A stretch of DNA of 8,171 nt from Burkholderiales bacterium (GTDB taxonomy: Bacteria; Pseudomonadota; Gammaproteobacteria; Burkholderiales; CAIKXV01), in contig JACMMK010000529.1 in assembly GCA_014379045.1 (NCBI GenBank), positions 1 to 8,171 on the forward strand, in the 5' to 3' direction. Of this stretch, positions 1 through 6,384 are shown piece after piece; the stretch's first letter is position 1; each line of letters begins with the position of its first letter. The translations under genes were made by a program, and so were the position numbers. A model generated the notes under the pieces. That model saw only the letters and a program-made list of their open reading frames with translations, searched no databases and was not told the DNA's origin.

Positions 1-2225
1 GCCGTCGGCATCAGGTAGTCAGCAAAGGTCACCGACAGCGGTTCGCCGCGTGCGTCGTAGACGAACTCCTCGAACAACGCGCCGCCCAACCCCTGCGCAA
101 CACCGCCGACGATCTGACCCTCGACCAGCATCGGGTTGATCGCACAGCCGATGTCGTACGCGACATGAAAGCGCTCGACCCTGGTCTGTCCGGTCTCGGG
201 GTCGACCTTCACCACCGCGGTATGGATGCCGTACGGGTGCGTCATTCCGGCGGTCTCGAACCAACCCTCGGCAGTCAGGCCCGGCGTGCCGAAGGCGACG
301 GTCGCGGGGCTCGGTCCCAGCGCCGCCGCGACGCGCCCGATCGGGATGCCGGCTTCACCGGGACGATCGGTGCGCACCACGGCACCATCGACGATGTCGA
401 GCAGCGCGAGCGGCGCCTCGATCATCTGCTGTGCGGCGAACTCGAGCGCTTTCCGGCGCACGTTGAGCGCCGCGGCCCGCGTCGCGCCGCCGGTCATCAC
501 CGTCGCGCGTGACGCATGCGCGCCAATGCCGTATTCGATCATGTCGGTGCGCCCATGGATCACTCGCACGTTGCGGTACTCGACGCCGAGCGCATCGGCG
601 CAGATCTGCGCCATCACCGTCTCGACGCCCTGCCCGATCGACGACGAGCCGGTGACCACCTGCACGATGCCCTTGGTGTCGACGCTGACCCGTACGCCGT
701 CGACCGGTCCGAGCCCGCCCTTCTCCATGAAGAAGCCCATGCCGATGCCGACGAGTTCACCGCGCGCCCGGCGCTGTGCGACCTCGGACTGCAATCGATC
801 GTAGTCGAGGTGGTCGAGCGTGCGATCGAGCAGGCGTTCGAAGTCACCGGAGTCGAGTTCGACCGGATGATCGAGGATGTCCATCGCGCGCGGATACGGA
901 TACTGGTCGCGGCGGATCAGGTTGCGCCGGCGCACTTCGATGCGCGACAGCCCGAACTTCTCGGCGACCGCGTCCATCAGGCGCTCGCATGCATACGTCG
1001 ACTCGAAGCGCCCGGGCGAGCGGTAGGTCGCCGCAGGCGTCTTGTTCGTGATGCGGAAGTACGCCACCGACCGATAGGCGGGCACGTCGTAGCCGCCGAG
1101 CAGCGTGCCGGCCGCCATGTCGGGCACGCGTGCGCCGTGGGTGCGCACATAAGCGCCCTGATCGTGCCAGAGCTTCGCATCGATCGCGAGCAGGCGTGCG
1201 TCCGCGTCGAGCGCCGCTCGCACGACATGATGCTGCTCGCGCGAATGGTTGCAGGCGAGCAGGTTCTCGCGCCGGTCCTCGATCCACTTGACCGGTCGAT
1301 CGAGTCGCACCGCCGCCAGGCATACGAGCACGTCTTCGGGATAGATCTCGCCGCGCACCCCGAAGCCGCCGCCGACATGACCTTCGTAGAAATGCATGCT
1401 CGCCGGACTGCGCCCGATCAACGCGGCGACCGCGTCGCGATGCGCGTGCGGGCGCTTGCATGCCCCATACAGTTCGAGCACGTCGCGCGAGTGATCGACG
1501 CGCGCGAGCGCCCCGCGATTCTCGAGCGGCACGCCGGAATGACGGCCGACGCGTATGTCGACTTCGACCACGGTGTGCGCCACGCGAAACGCAGCATCGA
1601 CGTCGCCGAAATTCTTGCGCAGGACAGCCGCCTCGGTGCTTCGGCCCGGCGCGAACTCGCCGGGGGGCGCGTCGGCCGACAGCGTCAGCGGCAACTCGTC
1701 GGCCTCCATCGTGATCAGTTCGGCAATGTCCTCGGCCAGATACGGGTCTTCGGCGAACACCACCGCAATCGGCTCGCCGACATAGCGCACCCGATCGCGC
1801 GCCAGGATGAACTGACGATAGGGTTCGAGGCCGGTGACGCTGGTCGCGCGAAACGTGATCGGCGGGATGTCGGCGACATCCTCGCCGGTCCACACCGCCA
1901 CGCAGCCCGGATGCGCGCGCGCAGCACTCGTATCGATCGCGCGGATCTGCGCGTGCGCATACACCGAGCGCGCAACGCGCATGTGCAGCTGATGCGGAAA
2001 GTTCAGATTGCCGACATAGGTGCCGCGGCCGGTGACCAGCGGCGGGTCTTCGAGCCGGGTGACGCGTTGCCCGACGAACTTGCGGCGCGGATCGGCGTCG
2101 CCGTTGTGGCGCGCGCCGTCGCGCAGGCTCGTCGCATGGTCGGCATGCGCGGGTGCGAGTGTGGGGTCGATGGCGCCGGGCGCGCTCATCGGCGTACTCG
2201 CCGGCGCACTCATCGGCGTTCTCAT
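1..2225 (-). CDS. Molybdopterin-binding large subunit of a CoxL/xanthine dehydrogenase-family hydroxylase (partial, 3' end beyond window)
   Basis: This is the catalytic subunit that would hold the molybdenum cofactor (MCD type) and hydroxylate or oxidise a substrate, passing electrons to the 2Fe-2S and FAD subunits in the cytoplasm. The frame is open for 741 codons from ATG 2225 to the left edge. Visible in order: an opening domain with VGQRVTRLEDPPLVTGRG at about residues 50-67, GHVGGGFGVRGE with the GGFG cofactor motif at 286-289, a substrate-loop segment YRSPGR at 401-406, and SSIGQGVET with the GQG motif at 531-533. A conserved C-terminal stretch (YDIGCAINPMLVEGQIVGG) follows. Family members are about 770-800 residues, so the missing end should contain the GxGE catalytic glutamate motif. 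The start lies 8 nt after the small-subunit stop. The active loop is not the AYRCSFR of CO dehydrogenase, so the substrate is unknown. The N-terminus has an extra, low-complexity stretch of about 45 residues. Confidence 0.95.
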   Translation of the reverse strand, partial: MRTPMSAPASTPMSAPGAIDPTLAPAHADHATSLRDGARHNGDADPRRKFVGQRVTRLEDPPLVTGRGTYVGNLNFPHQLHMRVARSVYAHAQIRAIDTSAARAHPGCVAVWTGEDVADIPPITFRATSVTGLEPYRQFILARDRVRYVGEPIAVVFAEDPYLAEDIAELITMEADELPLTLSADAPPGEFAPGRSTEAAVLRKNFGDVDAAFRVAHTVVEVDIRVGRHSGVPLENRGALARVDHSRDVLELYGACKRPHAHRDAVAALIGRSPASMHFYEGHVGGGFGVRGEIYPEDVLVCLAAVRLDRPVKWIEDRRENLLACNHSREQHHVVRAALDADARLLAIDAKLWHDQGAYVRTHGARVPDMAAGTLLGGYDVPAYRSVAYFRITNKTPAATYRSPGRFESTYACERLMDAVAEKFGLSRIEVRRRNLIRRDQYPYPRAMDILDHPVELDSGDFERLLDRTLDHLDYDRLQSEVAQRRARGELVGIGMGFFMEKGGLGPVDGVRVSVDTKGIVQVVTGSSSIGQGVETVMAQICADALGVEYRNVRVIHGRTDMIEYGIGAHASRATVMTGGATRAAALNVRRKALEFAAQQMIEAPLALLDIVDGAVVRTDRPGEAGIPIGRVAAALGPSPATVAFGTPGLTAEGWFETAGMTHPYGIHTAVVKVDPETGQTRVERFHVAYDIGCAINPMLVEGQIVGGVAQGLGGALFEEFVYDARGEPLSVTFADYLMPT
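2172..2219 (-). repeat. Imperfect 24-bp tandem duplication at the start of the large-subunit gene
   Basis: Two adjacent 24-nt units begin with ACGCCGATGAG and encode TPMSAPAS followed by TPMSAPGA. The first 16 positions agree except for one T/C difference; the remaining third diverges. The duplication gives three in-frame ATG codons (codons 1, 5 and 13 of the chosen frame), so the exact start of the large subunit is uncertain. The encoded stretch is outside the conserved family core and looks like an unstructured Ala/Pro/Ser leader; it has no twin-arginine or hydrophobic signal. Confidence 0.6.
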
Positions 2226-2233
2226 TGTTGTAC

Positions 2234-2767
2234 TCACCGGGAAACCTGGCTCGTCGCCGTTGCCTGGGCGCCGTCGACGTTCTTGACCGTGCCCGCGCGC
2301 AGCGCGTCACGTGTGTGCGCCACCGCGCGCAGTATGTTCTGGTAGCCGGTGCAACGGCACAGGTTCGACGCCAGCACTTCGCGCAGGCTCGCATCGTCGA
2401 TGGTGGGATTTCGTTCGAGCATGCCGGTGGCCAGCATCAGAAAGCCGGACGTGCAGAAGCCGCACTGTAGCGCATGGTGGTCGATGAACGCCTGCTGCAG
2501 CGGCGCGAGATTCCCGCCCTGCGCGAGCCCCTCGACCGTGCGCAACGCCCTGCCTTGCGCCTGCACCGCGAACATCAGGCATGAACGCACCGGGGCCCCG
2601 TCGAGCAGCACCGTGCACGCGCCGCATACCCCGTGTTCGCAGCCGACGTTGGTACCGGTCAGGCCGCAATCGATGCGCAGCGCGTCGGAGAGCGTCTTCC
2701 TCGGTTCGACCCGGATCGCATGCGCGTGGCCGTTGACTTGGAGCGTAATGGGCAGCGTATCGTTCAT
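2234..2767 (-). CDS. 2Fe-2S small subunit of a molybdenum hydroxylase (CoxS-like)
   Basis: This 177-residue protein carries two [2Fe-2S] clusters that relay electrons from the molybdenum site to the FAD subunit. The N-terminal plant-type ferredoxin domain shows C43, C48, C51 and C63 (CEHGVCGACTVLLDG region). The C-terminal four-helix domain shows C102, C105, C137 and C139 (QCGFC and NLCRCTGYQNI). All eight ligands are present. Length is slightly above the usual 155-170 because of a polar tail after residue 155. The start ATG at 2767 is 25 nt after the FAD-subunit stop, and only a weak purine stretch precedes it. The stop is 8 nt before the large-subunit start. The M-S-L order matches known coxMSL-type operons. 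Cluster assignment rests on the cysteine pattern; the physiological substrate cannot be read from this subunit. Confidence 0.96.
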   Translation of the reverse strand: MNDTLPITLQVNGHAHAIRVEPRKTLSDALRIDCGLTGTNVGCEHGVCGACTVLLDGAPVRSCLMFAVQAQGRALRTVEGLAQGGNLAPLQQAFIDHHALQCGFCTSGFLMLATGMLERNPTIDDASLREVLASNLCRCTGYQNILRAVAHTRDALRAGTVKNVDGAQATATSQVSR

Positions 2768-2793
2768 CGGCGATCCCGGGCGGTCGTGTTCAT
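2764..2793 (-). other. Possible 9-residue coupling minicistron between the FAD and 2Fe-2S subunit genes
   Basis: The FAD-subunit gene ends in TGATG, whose ATG opens a short frame (MNTTARDRR). That frame's own stop TGA overlaps the small-subunit ATG as ATGA. The minicistron therefore fills the 25-nt gap exactly and could hand ribosomes from one subunit gene to the next where the Shine-Dalgarno sequence is weak. Only the overlaps are seen; translation is inference and chance is a real alternative. Confidence 0.25.
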
Positions 2794-3650
2794 CAGGCAG
2801 CAGCCTGGGCGAAAGCCCTCCGCACCGCGGTGCCGATCAGGCTGCGCCGATAGGTTGCATCGGTGTGCACGTCTTCGAGCGGGTCGACGGCGGCGGAGAC
2901 GGCGGCGGCTGCTTTCGCGATCGCCTCCTCGGACAGCGCACGACCTTCGAGCATCGCCTCGGCCTGCGCGATGCGGCGCGGCTGCACCTCGACGCCGCCC
3001 GTGCCTATGCGCACGTCTCGCAGCGTGCCGTGGTCGTCGCGATAGGCGACCAGCGCCATCGCGAGCGCGTAGTCGCCAGCGCGGCGGCTGAATTCGTAGA
3101 ACCCGGCGCGCGCGTCGCCGGCCAGGCGTGGCAAGCGCACTTCCGCCAGCAGTTCGTCCTCAGCGAGGGCGGTGGACATGATCCCCTGGAACCAGTCGGC
3201 CGCCTCGATCGTGCGCGCGCCGCGAATGCTGCGGGCGACCATCCGTGCGCCCAGCGTCGCCGCGACCAGGCACCACTCGGAGGCCGGATCGGCATTGGCG
3301 AGGCTGCCGCAGAACGTCCCGCGCTGGCGGATCGGATCGTGCGCGATGTCGTGCACGACCTGCGTCAGCAGACGTCCGAGCGGGCCGGGCTCGACCGGCA
3401 CATGAAACGCCGCGTGGCGCACGCAGGCACCGATGACCAGATCGTCGCCGTCGACGATCACGCGCGCGAGTTCATCGACGCCGTTGATGTCGACCCGATG
3501 CGCCGGAAATGCGACGCGCAGCGCCATGCTGGGGATGAGGCTCTGCCCGCCGGCGATCACGCGTCCGTCATGTGGCGCGTATTCGGCCAGCAGCGTGACC
3601 GCCTCGTCGAGGGTGTGTGCGGGATGCCAGCTGAACGCGCCGGCCTTCAT
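2793..3650 (-). CDS. FAD-binding medium subunit of a molybdenum hydroxylase (CoxM-like)
   Basis: This 285-residue flavoprotein receives electrons from the 2Fe-2S subunit and passes them to the terminal acceptor. The FAD-binding PCMH-type domain is visible: AGGQSLIPSMALRVAFP at about 33-49 (pyrophosphate-binding GGQS) and RGTFCGSLANADPASEW at 110-126, the second FAD loop. A CoxM-type C-terminal domain contains EVRLP at 170-174 and DYALAMALVA at about 193-202. Length matches the family (about 280-290). The start ATG overlaps the stop of the coxG-like gene as ATGA, and I see no convincing Shine-Dalgarno sequence upstream, so translation probably depends on coupling to that gene. The Cys in GTFCGS occupies a position that is often Gly in relatives; this may be neutral. 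Confidence 0.95.
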   Translation of the reverse strand: MKAGAFSWHPAHTLDEAVTLLAEYAPHDGRVIAGGQSLIPSMALRVAFPAHRVDINGVDELARVIVDGDDLVIGACVRHAAFHVPVEPGPLGRLLTQVVHDIAHDPIRQRGTFCGSLANADPASEWCLVAATLGARMVARSIRGARTIEAADWFQGIMSTALAEDELLAEVRLPRLAGDARAGFYEFSRRAGDYALAMALVAYRDDHGTLRDVRIGTGGVEVQPRRIAQAEAMLEGRALSEEAIAKAAAAVSAAVDPLEDVHTDATYRRSLIGTAVRRAFAQAAA

Positions 3651-4351
3651 GCCGAGGGCCGCCCGCCGAACAGGCGCCGTAACGACGCGAAGAGCGCGCG
3701 CGCCAGCAGCGCGAAACCGGAGATCGGCCGGGCTGCGGGTTCGAGCCCGACCTTCGGCGGCGCGCCGGTCATCGTCTGCGCACGGTGCGATGCATCGGCC
3801 ACAGAACCGACGACCGGCGCTGCGGCGTCGGTCGTCTCTGCGACGGTCACGCGGTTGTCGGGCGTTTGCTCAACGGCTGTTGTCTGCGCGCGCGTCTGCT
3901 CGATACGCGCCTGCAGACACGCACCGAACTGCCCGATCAACTGCGCCGCGACGCTCTGGATCATGCCGGCGCCCCGTCCGTACTGCGCGACCGAACCGGT
4001 CAGCGTCACGTTGCTGTGGATCCTGACGCGCGTGTGCGCCCCGTCGGCGATCGGCTCGAGCGCGAAATCGATCAACGCGGTGGTGCCGCCGCGCCCTTTC
4101 GAATCGGCGCCCGTCGCATGCATGCGCGCGTGGTGAGCCGCGGCATCGGTCTGTTCGAGCTTCGCCTGACCGACGAACGACTACGACACCGGTCCCAGCC
4201 TCACCCCGACGCGACCCTTGTAGGTCTGCGCATCGACGACTTCAGTCAGCTCGGCACCGGGCAGGCAGGTCGCGATGCGCTCGATATCGAGCAGCCAGAC
4301 CCATGCCTCGGCGGGCGGCAATGCTACGTCGAACGAATTGTCGAATTCCAT
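3647..4351 (-). pseudogene. CoxG-like SRPBCC protein interrupted by an in-frame TAG stop
   Basis: CoxG proteins belong to the SRPBCC/START-like superfamily. In CO dehydrogenase operons they are linked to membrane recruitment of the enzyme. From ATG 4351 the frame reads MEFDNSFDVALPPAEAWVWL and continues through CLPGAEL and YKGRVGVRLGPVS, then meets TAG at codon 57. In the same frame it resumes as SFVGQAKLEQ, DSKGRG and TGSVAQYGRGAGM, ending at a TGA at 3647-3649; full length would be 234 residues. There is no frameshift, and both halves keep typical CoxG motifs. The C-terminus is a low-complexity Ala/Thr/Pro linker followed by a Leu/Phe/Arg-rich segment, like the CoxG membrane anchor. The first ATG after the stop is codon 77 (4123), without a Shine-Dalgarno sequence; a product starting there would lack the first strands of the fold. 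It starts 7 nt after pyrC and overlaps the next gene by ATGA. A sequence error is a serious alternative. Confidence 0.85.
4181..4183 (-). other. In-frame TAG stop (codon 57) inside the coxG-like gene
   Basis: The context reads CCG GTG TCG TAG TCG TTC GTC (P-V-S-stop-S-F-V). Relatives usually have a hydrophobic residue here (GPVxLSF-like), so a single T-to-A change of TTG, or G-to-A change of TGG, would create it. TAG is the normal terminator of three other genes in this window, so recoding is unlikely. Confidence 0.9.
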
Positions 4352-4358
4352 CGTGTGC

Positions 4359-5402
4359 CTACGAGACGACCCGCCATTCGATCTGTTCGCCGCCGCGATA
4401 GATCAGAGCGCGTTCGTCGGGTCCGTCGATGTCGATCTGTTCGGGCACGGTCCACGGGCTGCGTTCGAGCGTGATCGTGGCTGTGTTCGGCTGCAGTCCA
4501 TAGTGCCGCGGCCCGTTCAACGAGGTGAACGCTTCCAGCTTGTCGAGCGCATCGGCGTCGGCGAACACGCGCGTGTACTGCTCGATCGCGACCGGGGAAT
4601 TGAACAGGCCTGCCGAGCCGACCACCGCGAGCTTGCGCGCGACCGGATGCGGCGCCGAATCGGTGCCGAGGAAGAAGCAGGCGTCGCCCGACGTCGCGGC
4701 TTCGACCAGCGCCAGCCGATCGGCCTCGGTCTTGATCACCGGCATGCAGTACAGGTACGGCCGGTTGCCCCAGCCGAGCCAGTCGGTTCGGTTGTGCGTC
4801 AGATGGTACGGCGTGATCGTCGCACCGACCTGCGGCGCGGCGCTGCGCACATAATCGACACCGATCTTCGAGCTGATGTGCTCGAGCACGAACTTGAGGC
4901 CGGGGAAGTCTTTCGCCCACGGGCGCAACCGGCGCTCGATCCAGACTGCCTCGCGATCGAACACGTCGACCTCCGGATCGACTTCTTCGCCATGCATCAA
5001 CAGCGGGATGCCGATCTTCTCCATCCGCGCGAGTACCGGGCGGATCTTCGCGTAGTCGGTAACCCCGGCGGCGGAGTTGGTCGTCGCATTCGCCGGGTAC
5101 AGCTTGACCGCGGTGAACACGCCGTTGCGAAATCCGGCTTCGACTTCGTCGGGGTCGGTCAGGTCGTGCAGATAACAGGTCATCAGCGGCTCGAATGTCG
5201 AACCGTCGGGCAATGCGCGTTCGATGCGCTCGCGATAGCCGATCGCGTCTTTCACCGTCATCACCGGTGGCAGCAGGTTCGGCATGATGATCGCGCGCCC
5301 GAAGTTGCGCGCGGTGAACGGCAGCGAGGCCTTCAGCATCGCGCCATCGCGCACGTGCAGGTGCCAGTCGTCGGGCTTGCGCAGCGTGATTCGATCGGTC
5401 AT
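4359..5402 (-). CDS. pyrC: Dihydroorotase, class II (PyrC)
   Basis: This enzyme reversibly cyclises N-carbamoyl-L-aspartate to L-dihydroorotate, in the cytoplasm, at a binuclear zinc site. The 347-residue length equals that of the E. coli-type enzyme. All ligands are visible: H14 and H16 in DDWHLHVRDG, the lysine expected to be carboxylated (K100 in AVKLYPANATTNS), H137 in MHGE, H175 in LEHISS and D248 in GTDSAPH. Each is offset by exactly two from the E. coli numbering I know. The flexible substrate loop corresponds to the LTHNRTDW region. The start ATG 5402 has a good Shine-Dalgarno sequence (AGGGA, 5409-5413). It lies 34 nt after pyrD and 7 nt before the coxG-like gene. In proteobacteria pyrC normally serves pyrimidine synthesis; the neighbours allow a degradative direction as well. 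Confidence 0.97.
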   Translation of the reverse strand: MTDRITLRKPDDWHLHVRDGAMLKASLPFTARNFGRAIIMPNLLPPVMTVKDAIGYRERIERALPDGSTFEPLMTCYLHDLTDPDEVEAGFRNGVFTAVKLYPANATTNSAAGVTDYAKIRPVLARMEKIGIPLLMHGEEVDPEVDVFDREAVWIERRLRPWAKDFPGLKFVLEHISSKIGVDYVRSAAPQVGATITPYHLTHNRTDWLGWGNRPYLYCMPVIKTEADRLALVEAATSGDACFFLGTDSAPHPVARKLAVVGSAGLFNSPVAIEQYTRVFADADALDKLEAFTSLNGPRHYGLQPNTATITLERSPWTVPEQIDIDGPDERALIYRGGEQIEWRVVS

Positions 5403-5436
5403 CGAGCGTCCCTGCCCAGGCGCCGGGCGGCCCGCC

Positions 5437-6384
5437 TCAGCTGATCCCCATCATACCGGCCTCGTAGGTGTCGCGCGGCGGGTGATCGAGCATCGCCCCG
5501 GTCAACTCGGACACCTTCGCGATGCCGTGCGCCTCGCACCATTTCTCGAGGCCCTCGATCATCGCGATCATCGCCGTGGGATTGCGAAAGCTCGCATAGC
5601 CGACCTCGACCGCGCTCGCTCCGGCGAGCAGATACTCGATCACGTCCTCGACGCGCATGATGCCGCCGCAGCCGATGATCGGGATCGTCACGCACTTCGA
5701 GCACTGATGCACCATGCGCATGATGATCGGCTTCACGCCGGGTCCGGAAATGCCGCCGTAGCCGTTGCCGATATGCGACAGCCGGGTCTCGATGTTGATC
5801 TTCAACCCGAGGATCGTGTTCGACACGGTGATCGCGCTCGCGCCCCCCTTCTGCGCGGCCTCGGCGACCGCGCCGATCTCGCCGGCGTTCGGAGAGAGCT
5901 TCGCCCAGAGCGGCTTGTCGGTCGCCGCGCGACAAAGGCTCACCACCTGATAGGTGTGCTCTTCGTTCAACGCGAAGTTGCCGCCCCCAGGCGCGCGCGT
6001 CGGACAGGAAATGTTGATCTCGATCGCATCGACGCCGGGCACCGACACATCGCGCGCCATCGCCGCGAAGTCGTCGATCGACTCGGCCGAGATGCTGCAG
6101 ATCAACGGCGGCGTGAAGCGCTTGTACTCGGCGACCTGCACGTCCTGGAAATACTTCAGACCCTTGGTCGGCAGGCCGATCGAATTGATCATGCCGGCGT
6201 CGATCTCCGACACCCGCGGCGGCGGATTGCCGGCGCGGTAGTTGCGCGACACCGTCTTCGCGACGAGCGCGCCGAGCCGGTTGAGATCGATCACCTGCGA
6301 GAACTCGACCGAGAACGTGCCCGACGCCGGCATGATCGGGTTAGGCAGCCGCACGCTGCCGATGGCGACCGACAGATCTACCAT
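5437..6384 (-). CDS. pyrD: Dihydroorotate dehydrogenase, class 1B catalytic subunit (PyrD/PyrDB)
   Basis: This FMN TIM-barrel enzyme interconverts dihydroorotate and orotate. As class 1B it works with PyrK and NAD rather than quinone. The 315 residues show PNPIMPASGTF at 14-24, the FMN lysine K43 in AKTVSRNYRAGNPPPR, GMINSIGLPTKG at 64-75, and the catalytic base Cys127 in INISCPT. Cys, not Ser, marks class 1. K162 lies in AKLSPN, and the phosphate-binding loops are GGISGPGVKP and PIIGCGGI. There is no N-terminal membrane helix, which excludes class 2. The start ATG 6384 is supported by AGGAG 8 nt upstream and by the protein's alignment to the family start; it overlaps the pyrK stop by 7 nt (ATGGTAG). 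The frame stays open far upstream inside pyrK, but that part does not resemble the family. The tail after LTG (about residue 296) is longer than in B. subtilis. Confidence 0.95.
   Translation of the reverse strand: MVDLSVAIGSVRLPNPIMPASGTFSVEFSQVIDLNRLGALVAKTVSRNYRAGNPPPRVSEIDAGMINSIGLPTKGLKYFQDVQVAEYKRFTPPLICSISAESIDDFAAMARDVSVPGVDAIEINISCPTRAPGGGNFALNEEHTYQVVSLCRAATDKPLWAKLSPNAGEIGAVAEAAQKGGASAITVSNTILGLKINIETRLSHIGNGYGGISGPGVKPIIMRMVHQCSKCVTIPIIGCGGIMRVEDVIEYLLAGASAVEVGYASFRNPTAMIAMIEGLEKWCEAHGIAKVSELTGAMLDHPPRDTYEAGMMGIS

Noticed and set aside
516..2345. 609-residue plus-strand open frame opposite the large-subunit gene
   Set aside because: It is antisense to a clearly conserved CoxL-type coding sequence, is rich in Arg/His/Asp as GC-rich shadows are, and shows no recognisable domain.
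844..2394. 516-residue minus-strand open frame in another phase
   Set aside because: It overlaps the small and large subunit genes out of frame and is extremely Arg/Ala-rich; the true frame carries all family motifs.
2349..4136. 595-residue plus-strand open frame
   Set aside because: It runs antisense across three well-supported genes (2Fe-2S, FAD and coxG-like) and their junctions, which a real gene would not do by design; composition is shadow-like.
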